A stretch of DNA of 64,000 nucleotides from Daedaleopsis sinensis (lineage: Eukaryota; Basidiomycota; Agaricomycetes; Polyporales; Polyporaceae). The DNA is taken from NCBI GenBank assembly GCA_033807695.1, contig CM066304.1:3224001-3288000 (forward strand), in the 5' to 3' direction. The translations under genes and the position numbers were made by a program. Positions within the stretch are counted from its first letter, which is position 1. The number at the start of each line of letters is the position of its first letter. Of this stretch, positions 23,904 through 33,953 are shown one piece after another. The notes below the pieces were generated by a model. It was not told the origin of the DNA. It searched no databases and was given only the letters and a program-made list of their open reading frames with translations.

Positions 23904-24576
23904 TTATGCTGTCCCTATTATGCTGATCGCTGTATAGCCCATCGCACTAGATGATCTACTCCCCGAGACCTCCGCGGTCACTGTGTTCAGCCTGGAACGT
24001 GAACGGTCAATCCTCGACCCTCGCCGATCCAATGCACGATATGATCTCGACGTACCGTTCAACTTAGAGTGGCTAAACTGAAGTCTATAGTTGTCCGTCT
24101 GGGGATTGACGTTGCAGCTGTCAACATGGAAGTGTCCGCCGACGCGATTGCCCTTCATGCAGGTATTATAGATCTGGCCCATGTACCACGCGCAGAATAT
24201 GTTGTCCGCCGTCTGCGCGTTGTTCTTGCCACACGCGTCGATCTTGCACGTGCCGACTTGCACGATTGTCTGGCAATGAGAGCCCCCGAGCCAGGTGTTG
24301 GTCTGCTTGCAGTGGTCGGTGTTCAACTGCTGGAGCGCCTTCAGGCAGTCGGAGGTGTATGGACTCCCGTCGGACGTTTCGCAGACAGGCCTCCGAGTCT
24401 CTGAGCAGGCTAGCGTGAGGTAATGCAAGAGCGCCATGAGTGGGGGCGGGGGGCAGCTGGACGGGCGGCGTGACATGAGACGTACATCTTTCGACAAGCG
24501 TTGCATTGATCGACGCTCCTTGCACGGCGACCGCAGAAAAAATTGCGACCGCGTTGATGAGGGCGAGTTTAACCAT
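23904..24576 (-). CDS. SCP-B: small secreted cysteine-rich protein with C-terminal extension
   Basis: Exons are 24576..24486, 24409..24056 and 23980..23904, giving 173 residues. Signal peptide MVKLALINAVAIFSAVAVQG; the first coding intron (76 nt) is phase 1 just after it. Ten mature cysteines follow the family pattern (CETSDGSP, HCKQTN, HCQTIV, CKIDACG, NRVGG, YRLQFSHS). Unlike its paralogues it has no stop after the LQFSHS motif. The frame continues and crosses what is a 3' UTR intron in the other copies (23981..24055, here 75 nt, in frame whether or not it is spliced), adding roughly 25 spliced or 50 unspliced residues. A 134-nt 5' UTR intron is predicted at 24585..24718. Confidence 0.8.
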
Positions 24577-24718
24577 GGGGAGTACTAAGGGGTGAGGGTA
24601 GCTCGCGATCGGATTATGTGCAGCAGCGTGCGGAGATGTTCGCAGCCTGGGGAGAAGTTGGAGACGACCAAGCGTTGGTTCACGTAGGCAGTTTTAGTTT
24701 GAAGGTATTTAAACTCAC

Positions 24719-25623
24719 GAGCATTGTGTCTAGCGTACGTACTTGAAGTCGAAAGCTGAATTGTGAAACTCCCGGGGCTGACCTTAGTACTAAGCGGTCT
24801 CAGTGGGTCAGCGGAGCTCTTGGCATGATCCTTACAGCCTCCTACTGAGGTTCAAATTTTGAAACTCACACTGAGGCTACTACGAGGCCGACACCAGAAA
24901 CAGGAGGCCGGAGGAGGACCGCCTCATTATGATTCACAACCAGCACTAGTCAGACGTCACGGTGGCACGTCTCCCTCGTAAACTTGGCTAGCGATCAAGC
25001 CTTCAAGTTCAGGCCCATTCGCTGAGCTGAATAGACTGTAGTGTAAGATTACGAATGCTCGACAAGCTTAAGGAGGAGAATAGTAGAAGTCCGAGACCCG
25101 ATCGGTCCGAGAAGGGCGGACGAATGATCGCACGGGCGTCCGTTCAACGAGCTCGAGGTGCGTCGCCGTGTCCGTCGGAGCTGGCGGTAGAGGAGAGAAT
25201 TTAAGCTACTGGCACCCTCCAGAGGGCGAGCATAAGAGTTTGGTACTGACACGCAGGGGAGAGCCATTGTCAGTCAGAAGTCTTGGCTCCAGTGGCATCG
25301 GTCGTACCTATCCGAAAACTCAAGCTCCCACTTCCTGCGCTAAAAAGCCCTTGATATACCAATCAGGACATGATGTTGCTTTGGGTCCAGAATATTAGAC
25401 GAAAGTTTGTGATCCATCCACAGTGCGGGAGGAAGAAGGTCATTCGGATACCTTACTTACATGTGGACGCCCAACTGATTTCTACGTGTATAATACCGAC
25501 TCGGAAAACCCGCGAAAGCGCGGGAGGATTCTGAAAGCACCATATGTAGGGTAGGAGGGGAGGAGCTAAATCAGATCTCGAAGAATAGCATAGCGGGAGA
25601 GCACTGGCAGTTGGGCGACCCAT
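24719..25623. other. Intergenic, no gene seen
   Basis: About 0.9 kb between SCP-B and SCP-C. No convincing ORF or repeat. It should hold the SCP-B promoter, though no TATA stands out. Confidence 0.45.
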
Positions 25624-26143
25624 TCACGAGAACTGGATGCGATAGTCATCCGGTTCTGGAGTGACGTTGCAGCTCGTGGGTTGGAATTTCCCGCCTACGC
25701 GACCGTTGGACTGGCAGGTGTCGCGGAGCTTCTGCACATAGTAGGCGCAGTACACGTTGTCGACGGTCTGCACGTTGTGGTTTTGCCTGCCGCATGCGTC
25801 GATCTTGCATGTGCCGTATATCGATATGGTCTTGCAGCAGTGCGACCTAGAGCCGTTCGACTGCGTGCAATGGCTTTTGCCCATTTGATTGATCGCCTGC
25901 TGGCAGTGGGAGACCAACGGGCTCCCGCCACTCGTCTCGCAGACGGGGTGGTGGCCCTCGGCGCAAGTCGCTGTCGGAGGCGAGAGGGAGTGTGAGGTAC
26001 AGACTGAAGGGAGTCACACGGTGGCAGTGGACTTGCCTGTCTCAATGAGCGTTGCGTTACCTTGAGGCTCGACAAGCGCAGCACCGTGGATGGTAGCGGC
26101 GAAAGCATGCATAGCGGCGTGGATGAGGGGCGAGCTTGACCAT
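25624..26143 (-). pseudogene. SCP-C: small secreted cysteine-rich protein, frameshifted in the signal peptide
   Basis: The family start codon (ATG at 26143, MVKLA) is followed by one extra C in a run of four (26127-26130), throwing the signal peptide out of frame. Downstream everything is intact: exon 26037 back to 25970 joins through a GC-AG intron (25971..26036, gcaagt...cag), and the mature part keeps the CETSGGSP, CKIDACG and NGRVGG landmarks with one additional Cys (SHCCKT). A second ATG at 26112 lies in the correct frame and would give a 140-residue protein with a shorter, poor signal sequence (MHAFAATIHGAALVE). So it is either a young pseudogene, a protein with altered secretion or an indel error. 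The 5' UTR intron is predicted at 26168..26214. Confidence 0.7.
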
Positions 26144-26214
26144 GTTCAGTAAGTGCTGGAGCTTATTCTAGTCAGACGACTGTGGGCGGTCTATGAGGAT
26201 TGTTAAAGACTCAC

Positions 26215-27831
26215 AAGAGGCGAACTCGAAGGTCGTGTGGAACAGGACTCTAGAGAACCAGAGAGCTGTATTCATGCAGTCTAGTAAAATAGCGTCAGGG
26301 GGAGTACGGCAGCCTCCCTACAACATCGCGGGTTCCTTGACCATCAGGACTGCCCAACCGAGAATCCGAATAGTCTCAATAGCCAAGCCTTAGGGGAGGT
26401 CAGAGTGGGCGATTTTGGCGAGATTTTGGGTAGGGTTCTAGGAAGCTTTTGGGATGTCAAAAGCAAACGCACTGGCAGCCCTCAAAATCGGGGCCTGCTC
26501 TGACTCACCTCCCCAATCGACTCCCTATAACCAACATCTGATTAAGAACCCTGATGTGATGTCGTTTCAGTCTCTTCGAGCATCTCGAAGATCAGAATCG
26601 CGCTTTTCGGTCGCAAAAGCTCCGACGGACTCGCTCTCGACGAATCCGCGATTCCAGGCGATTCTGAGCAAAATCATCGTATAAGCGCCGTATTCCCGAA
26701 GAAATCCGAAAGCGATTTTGCAAACATCGCCTCCCGGGCGCACATGGTATGCAGACTCGTGGCATGGCGATCTGAGCGAGCGTGAATAAGGGAGGCTGGA
26801 GCTTAGCAGACAGCTGTGAGATTGTTGGTTACTATGACGGGAGAAGTGAAACTTAAGGTCACAAACCCACAGTTTGTGACGCGACGCGAGCGGAAAGCTG
26901 ATTTTCGGCTTTGATGTGGTACGTCCGACATGCCTGCGAGAACTCGAGGCTTGTTTACAAGCCTAGCCTAGCCCCTGGAGCGGCCCGAGCGTAATACAGT
27001 CTGCTGAGTCCTGGGGTTCCCAGCTTGAGTACGAAAGGTGACCGGTGACGCATTGATGCCTCGATCAAATCCGGGCCAGTCAACGACAGAGGAGAGCGGA
27101 GTAGTGTTCTAGCAGATACACATGTAGCAGTTGCTGAAGGAGCAACGCACGAGTCCAAAAATGCAAGTTAGCGTACGGGACATAGCCTGCGAGTAGTAGA
27201 CCAAGAGAGATTCCCATACCGTCACGTTACCGTGATTGATGTTTTGGCGGGTCCGGCGGCGAGTACGGAGATATTATGGGCATCAGACTCAGAGGTCTCT
27301 ATCGATGTATCAGGCCTCGCGGGCAGCGAAGCGGATTAGTAGATACCTGTGTATCCCTTCGGCTTCCGATGGTTGTGACCGGTCACGGATGATTAGTGTT
27401 CGGAGTGGCCGGAAAATGCCGATCGATTCTTCGTGCCTGCTGAGTCCGGCGCCTCGAGCCCCCCTCCTCCTCAAGCAAATGTAGGCAAATGTACGTGTAT
27501 TATTTGCATGGCACTACATAGGGTTCTCAAACATGGGCATACCACTGACGCGAGGAAGACTGCAGATCAAGTGCAGCGTGAGGTAGGAACGCGGTTCGGA
27601 CCTCGGTGTCACGGTCGGTTTGTGAGAGTCAAGCAGAGGGATTGAATCGTTGCCAACGCCCAAAGATAAATACCGATAAGTACTATGGTCGAATGTGAAT
27701 GACAGTGTGAGCCCATCCGGGATGGATACAAGGAGGGGGGAGGGGAGGAGGCGACCGACTCCGACTTTCAAGTGACCCGCTAGCTGCGCACGCCGCCGGA
27801 CGGCCAGACCACCATGACTGGGGACGCTAAT
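26215..27831. other. Intergenic, no gene seen
   Basis: About 1.6 kb. Compositionally mixed; the stretch near 26400-26720 has repeated short words (gcgattttg, gcgattctg) but no ORF that can be supported. Confidence 0.45.
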
Positions 27832-27896
27832 CTGCACGGGCGAGCGGTCAGATCTAGCCGACCTCGACCGGGCGCACCGACCAGTCCACGCACCGT

Positions 27897-28397
27897 TCAT
27901 CCCGTGTGCGACAGCTGCACTCTGTACCCGTTCACGCCCGTCAGGGCGACTTTGGCGTAGCACGAGCCGAGTTCCATGGACCCGCCGATGCGGCCCGAGC
28001 GCGGGTCCTTGCAGCCGTTCATGAGGTCGTACAGCGAGTTGAAGCACACGTATTCGCCCGTGTGCGCCTGCCACGGCCCGCACACGTCGACCTTGCACGA
28101 GCCGTACGAGGCGACCGTCGTGCAGTGCGACCCGCCCGCGTTCTTCTGGTAGCAGTGGTCCTTCGGGTTCAGGTGCTGGTCGAGCGCGGTCTTGCAGTCG
28201 CTTGCGAGCGGGCTTCCGCCGCTCGTCTCGCAGTGGAGCGTTTTCGACCCGTTGCATCCTGCGCGATGGGAGGCTGGTCAGCGCGGGCGGAGGGCCGAGG
28301 CAGTTGGGGAAGACTTGCCTCGCTCGACGAGCGTCGAGCCTTGGACGGCGACGGCGCAAGTGAGCGCAAGTGCGTGGACGAGGGCGAGCTTGACCAT
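27897..28397 (-). CDS. SCP-D: small secreted cysteine-rich protein
   Basis: Exons are 28397..28319 and 28258..27897 (TGA), 146 residues. Signal peptide MVKLALVHALALTCAVAVQG. The 60-nt intron is GC-AG (gcaagt...gcgcag), phase 1, at the same place as in all paralogues. Ten mature cysteines are kept, with CETSGGSP, HCTTV, CKVDVCG, GRIGG and a terminal GYRVQLSH. This copy is GC-rich and more divergent than A, B and F. A 5' UTR intron (28422..28482) and a 3' UTR intron (27832..27893, beginning 3 nt after the stop) are predicted. TATA lies at 28552-28558. Confidence 0.85.
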
Positions 28398-28551
28398 CTT
28401 CGGTGGTGGACGGGGTGGAGTCTGTATGCCGGCAGAGGATCAGCACCGCTCGCAAGGCACAGGGAGGTGGGGGAGAACTCACGAGAGGGTATGTAGGTCA
28501 AGTTGAGAGCCGAGTCGTCGATGAACAGTCGTCGAGCAGAGAGCGTGCTGC

Positions 28552-28558
28552 TTTTATA
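28552..28558 (-). promoter_or_regulatory. TATA box of SCP-D
   Basis: TATAAAA on the minus strand about 70 bp before the 5' UTR intron donor. Confidence 0.6.
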
Positions 28559-29717
28559 AGTGCCGTGCTGGTGCGCCGAACATCGATGGAGGTTCGGCAA
28601 ATTTGGCACAGCTGCAGCGACCGGGAGGGAGTGTGAAACCGTGGTGGTTGCGAGTGATGAGCGGTGTGCTACACTGCGACCGATTCGGCCTGACCTGGCT
28701 GCCATTGTTCTCCTCCTCCACTTGGTTTCCCAGCGCATCACGACGGCGATGTGGCCTGCTAGGAGAGAAGTAAGTGCTTGAGAGCAGGAACTCCGAGATG
28801 TCCGACGAACCCTTCCCTGTGCAGCTTCAAAATACACAGGGGCAGAACGGCGTACTGAGTGAGACTGAGTGCTGATAGGTGATGATCAGTCTTCCAGCGA
28901 GTGAGACTGTCCCTTGCAAGTCCCTTGAGACATCGGGTATCAAGTCCTTGTTACGCAATCGCCCCACTCTTCGTTCGAACTAACTTCAATGAACTTTGCG
29001 CTGCTGCTCAGGTCCGCCGATGTTCAAGTTGTTGAGTCACGCGATGCCGTTGGCCCGGGGTGCTCTTTCTGTGCCTTCAAGTTCCAATCTCTGAGCACTC
29101 ACTTTTTCGTTGGAGGAGCGACGTGCCCCGCGGATGATGCGGCTGGATCAAAACGCGTCGTCCGACAGAGCCCGAAGTTGCCCGAGGCCGACCTCAACAC
29201 CACCATTTCGCGCCGCACCGCGAGCCCGAGGGTGGGCTCAGGCTGGTAGATCTCCGACATATGCATGTCGGCTGTGCGAGTACATTATGTACCGCTTGTC
29301 ACATATGTACGAGTCCAAGTTGAGATAAGTACTTGGAATCCCCTTCAAAATCACTGCAGGCAGAATAAGTAACGCCAGGACTGACCTGGACGGCACCGGT
29401 ACCCAGTGACGTCAATGCTCAACTGTCATTAAAGGTCTTAAACTACAATTTGTACAAAATGGATCCGATGGACTCGCCAGTCCCTCCCAGGTGCCTGATA
29501 CTTACTTACGTTTGCGGTACCCGGGCCCGTATGGCACGGATCGCGGGAGAAGGAGGGACAGCTCGGGAGCGGCAACGGACAGGGCGGTCATGCTACCCAA
29601 ATGCTACCGCACATGATGCGTGATGAGCGTAAGTATTAAAGTAAGCACAATCTGAACGATGCAGGGCCCAGGCTGAACCGCGCAGAATTAATGGGGTGCT
29701 TACAGCTGATGGCATCG

Positions 29718-29759
29718 GAAGCCTGAAGCCTGAAGCCTGAAGCCTGAAGCCTGAGGCCT
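29718..29759. repeat. 7-bp tandem repeat, six copies (gaagcct)
   Basis: Five exact copies of gaagcct and one variant (gaggcct), followed by a ggagaa-rich purine run. Confidence 0.9.
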
Positions 29760-30432
29760 GAAGCTGAAGGAGAAGGAGAAGGCTTCAAGGAGGAGAGCTC
29801 AGCGACACCCTGCGCTGCGACACCCCCAAAATTCTGAGTGCTCGTCTTCCCAGTGCCTAGCCCCTGCGACGGCCGGACTCCGGCTTGCTCGTCCTCCGAT
29901 CGGCGGCGGAATCATCATAGAGGAGCATAGACTCGAGGACGTGGCTCTGTACGTACACTGTCTGGGCGTGTACGAGCTGGAGTCGCATATGTCCACAGGC
30001 ACCTGCAGGCACCCGGGACCAGCTGGCAGCCCGGGACCGAGCAGCCGCGCGACGCCCGTGGTGTGATGGTGCGAAGCGACGGGAGGGGAGGGGGCGAATC
30101 CGACCAGGCTGAGGCTGAGGCTGTTGCGAGCTGTCTGAGTGTCTCCTCAAAATGCGCAAACGATATCGTTGACAGTGACACGGCCACGGGGCGAGTGGCT
30201 GGGGCCCGGGCCCGGGACGAGACGAGACGCACGGATGTCGTGTGTACTCGAGTACCGACAACTGTACTCTTGGGCACCCTGCGGACCCGAGCTCGCGGGA
30301 GCGGCGGGTGAGAGTCGAGACGGCCGCGAGCCCACGGCTTTGCACTTTTGCACTGCTGCCAGCTCAGGTCTGTGCAAGCACCTGCAAGCACCAGACTCCA
30401 GTGACCGGTGACCGGGTCGTGGCCGGTACTAG

Positions 30433-30453
30433 TAGACGGTAGACGGTAGACGG
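30433..30453. repeat. 7-bp tandem repeat, three copies (tagacgg)
   Basis: Three exact head-to-tail copies of tagacgg. Confidence 0.85.
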
Positions 30454-30543
30454 AAGGACGATAAGCATGGTCGGCTGCTCGCGCTCAGCGCTCAGCGCTC
30501 ATCAGCAGGCGGCGCGTGCGCGGCCCGTTCGGCGTTGGGGTTA

Positions 30544-30564
30544 GCACTGAGCACTGAGCACTGA
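30544..30564. repeat. 7-bp tandem repeat, three copies (gcactga)
   Basis: Three exact head-to-tail copies of gcactga. Confidence 0.85.
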
Positions 30565-31144
30565 GCAGAGAGGCGTCAGAACGACAAGACGGGGACGACG
30601 GAGCTGACCTGCGCGTCGCGTTGCTTTGCGTCTCGGTGCGATGCGATGCGGTGCGGTGCGGTGTGTACGGACTGCTGGCGAGAGTGCGGGACTCGGACTC
30701 GGACTCGTCTCTATTCTGCATCGAAGGGGGAGGGAAGGGCGGCGGCGGAGAGGTCCGAGGCCGAGGCTAGGCCCGGACAAGGAAGAGGGAGAGGGAGAGG
30801 AAGAGGAAAATACGGGGCGCGGGGAACGTGGGGAACGTGAGAGTGGGGGCGCGGGCGGGGCGGGGCGGGGCGACGGACAGCGGGGTACATGCATGTGGCG
30901 CGTGGCGCGCTCCCGCGCGGGAGACAGACAGCGGACAATGGACAGTAGACAAGGACGCGGGGAGAGGGGGTAAAGGGGGGCGACTCGCGGAACGACTGAC
31001 TATGAAAACACACGAACAGCGCACGAGCAAGAGCATATACGTACATGGCACAACGAGCACAAGAACATAATCACAGCGCGAGGGTTAACGTTAAGAAAGG
31101 GTGGGGGGCAGGGGCGCTCGGGCTGGTGCACGCGGGGCGGGAGC

Positions 31145-33071
31145 TCACTCTCTGCGATCGTGGTACGCGCTGCGCCCGCGCTCGGGCTGGGAGCCGTACG
31201 AGTCGTCGTCGTCGCTGCCTGCGCCGTCGCCGTCGCTCGACATGTTCGCGTGGTCCTCGAGCGGGCCGTGCACGATCTGGCCCGTCTGCTTCGCCGGCTG
31301 CCCGCCGCCGCGCCCCCGCCCGGGCTCCGTGCGGTTCCGCTTCTTGATCTGCGCGCCCCACGCCGTGCCGATCCCGCACCCGGGCACGCGGCAGGGAGGG
31401 TGCGCCAATTCGGGAGCGGGAGCGAAGACGGGTGCGGAGGGCGATGGGTGGCCCGCTCGTTAGCGCCGTGCGGTGGGGAGAGAATCGGGTGGGGACGCAC
31501 CAGTTTGGCATACACCAGCCCGCAGGCGTTGCACAGTGTGCGCGGCCCTGCAAGAGAGAGCCCGTCAGCACCTCGTCCACCTCCCAATCGCCCGTCGCTG
31601 TCGCCGCTGCAGTCTACGGAGTCTACGACCCACGCCACCCGAACGGACGACACGGAGACGGCAGCAACCGCAGCAGCAGAGAGAAGAGAGGACTGACCCA
31701 TCGGCCCACGCCGCCATTCCGGCGTCGACGTCGCGCTGCACCCGAGGCACGTCTGGCCCTCCACGGCAGGCTGGCCGCCATCGCCCTATCATGCATGCAA
31801 ACGGACACGGAGAACGTGATGCAGTCAGCTCCCGCCGGCCGCCACCGCACTCGCGCCACGCACCTGTCTCGCCCGGCTGCCATCTCCCTCGCCGTCCTCT
31901 GCTGGGGCCCGGTTCGCCGCCGGCTGCGGCTGCGGTTGCGGCGGCTCCTGCTCGGGCACGATGCGCTTCGCGGCCGCGTCGACGACCTGTGCGCCGTACG
32001 CGGCCGCCTGGAGCATGCGCTCCAACGTCTCTGCGGGCAGGGGCCGCGCCGGGGCCGCCTCGTACGTGAGCGCGGTCGTAGAGTCCAGGATCAGGCGGTA
32101 CGACTCGACCAGCTGCGCGCGGGGGCGAACGGCGAGCGTCAGTTCTGCCGTCGATCGCGGGGATGCGCAGGATCGGCACCGCACCGCGCACGCACCTTCA
32201 TAAAATCGATCCCGCTCGCGCTCACGGGATAGGGCGCAGGGGCCGGTGCCGCGGCCGTCGGGGCCGGCGGCGGCGGCGGCGGCGGCGGGGCTTGAGCTGG
32301 GATCGGGACAGGCTGCGGGGGCGCAGGGGCCGGGGCTGGGGGCTCCTCGCGGGTTTTACGTACTGGGGCGGGAGGGGGCGGGGCGGCCTCGGGGCGCGAC
32401 GGAGGCCGCTCCTCTGTCCTGCGGGCTTGGTGGTCCTGCCTGGGAGGCGGCGGCGGTTGCGCATACCTCCTGTCCTCGTTGGGGGTCGTCGGCGACAGAT
32501 CCGGGCGTCCGTTCGCTGTCGTCTGAGCGTACTGGGGCTGGCTCGGGGGAGGGGCTGGAGGGTATGCGGGGTTGTAATGGGGCCACTCGCCTTGCCACTG
32601 CTGCGGAGGCTGGGTGGGGACGGCGTATGTCGGTGGGGGGTATCCAGGTTGTGATGGGTATGATGGAGGTGCACCGTTGTACTGCGCAGGCGGGGGGGCG
32701 TGCTGGACGGGCTGAGGAGGCGGAGGAGAGCGTACGGGCGGGCGAGAGGAGTTCTGAGCGTACTGGCCGTTCTCGTACGGAGCGGGGGCGGGAGGATAAG
32801 GGTACGGATAAGGGGGTGCTGATTGGACGTCCTGAGGGTGATACATATATCGGCTGTCGGAAGCCATTTGGGCGGGGGGCCTGGAGGATTTGCTCGAGGA
32901 CTGACGGTGGTAGGGCTGGTCGGGGGGACGAGATGCGCCGTGTGCGAGGGCGTGGCCGAGGGAGGTGTAGGATGTGTTTGCTACACTATTCCGGGGAGGA
33001 TCAGCAAGTGCATTTTGGGAGGATGAGGAAGGCTGAGAGCGGTCATAGGAGGCGGTCGTGTAGGGCGGCAT
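31145..33071 (-). CDS. GATA-type zinc finger transcription factor with Pro/Gln-rich N-terminus
   Basis: Exons are 33071..32192, 32144..31864, 31758..31698, 31547..31501 and 31348..31145 (TGA), 490 residues. The N-terminal 290 residues are low complexity (Pro, Tyr, Gln, Ala). A conserved helical block follows (LAVRPRAQLVESYRLILD, then AETLERMLQAAAYGAQVVD). The single zinc finger is split over three exons: CLGC, STPEWRRGPMG, PRTLCNACGLVYAKL and basic IKKRNR, with C-x2-C-x18-C-x2-C spacing. The tail is acidic. An ETLERMLQAA-type helix before a C-terminal finger and the GLVYAKL loop suggest the NsdD/SUB-1 developmental class over WC-2, for no PAS domain is visible; this is inference. The first donor (gtgcgc at 32191) was chosen because it keeps the LTLAVRPRAQ block. 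Confidence 0.85.
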
Positions 33072-33901
33072 GCGAAGTCAATGAATGAAAGGGGCGGGCA
33101 TGAAAGAGGAGGAAGGAAAGAGCAAAGAGGACTTAGGCGCAGGCGGGGATGGCATGGCGCGGGACTAGTTGTCAATAGACGAGCACACCAATCACCGCCC
33201 GTCTCTGTCGGGCTAATTACATCGGGAGGGCTCGGGCTCAGGACTCGCGGGGTAGCTAGCGATGATGTACGACGACGATCGAGAGATCTCTCGCAGGCGA
33301 CGACGAGCATCATGGTCGCCCAGGTCCTCCAAGTTCCACACATGACAATGACACACGGATCGACAGCACTCGCGACGACGGACGGGGACCTACATTCGCT
33401 CGGCGGGGACCCAAACACGCAGTGCGGGGTTGTCTGGTTGCAAAACGAGTTGGTGGCTGGGAGTGCTAGTGGGCCGCGTGTCGGATTCGCGGAAACTAAT
33501 GAGCTCGGGAGTGTCGCGGGCCGAACGGTGAGCGGAGTTGGATGGGAAGGACGGGGAGGGGTGCTGGGCAGGGACGGCGGGGTCAGCGTGGACGGTGTGC
33601 GCACTGTCCGAGACGGGCAGCGACTCACGGCGTCGGTGGTCGGTCGTCGAGCTCAAGGGCGGGCACGGCGCGGACGCTCAAGTTCGAGTCGGACATAATA
33701 CTCTGAGAATCGGAGAAGCTGCCAACGGCGTTCTGCCCACGTGATCCGAGGGGCGGTTAGAGACCGCAGATGCAATCGCCAGGCACCGTCCCAGATTCAC
33801 GAGAGATCCTGTCCGTTACGCGACTGTACTCAACGCCAACAACCAACCGTGTTCAACACGACTAGCTACTCTCAACAGCTACTCCCAGTACTACTCCAGT
33901 A
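33072..33901. other. Upstream region of GATA gene
   Basis: About 0.8 kb, probably containing the GATA gene promoter and 5' leader. No ORF with support. Confidence 0.45.
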
Positions 33902-33953
33902 AGTACTCGCTCTAGTACTCCAGTACTCGCAATAGTACTCCAGTACTCGCTCT
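33902..33953. repeat. 20-bp tandem repeat at the 3' end of the following minus-strand gene
   Basis: Two full units and a partial third of agtactcgcNNtagtactcc abut the stop codon of the neighbouring gene, within its 3' UTR. Confidence 0.85.

Larger units (their letters stand above)
28559..31144. other. Long intergenic region with microrepeats, no gene seen
   Basis: About 2.6 kb between SCP-D and the GATA gene. It becomes strongly GC-rich and simple in sequence after about 29.7 kb and holds three separate 7-bp tandem arrays. ORFs here follow composition and show no motif. Confidence 0.5.

Noticed and set aside
31145..33071. GATA protein as white collar 2
   Set aside because: No PAS domain is visible upstream of the finger and the loop reads GLVYAKL rather than the WC-2 type.
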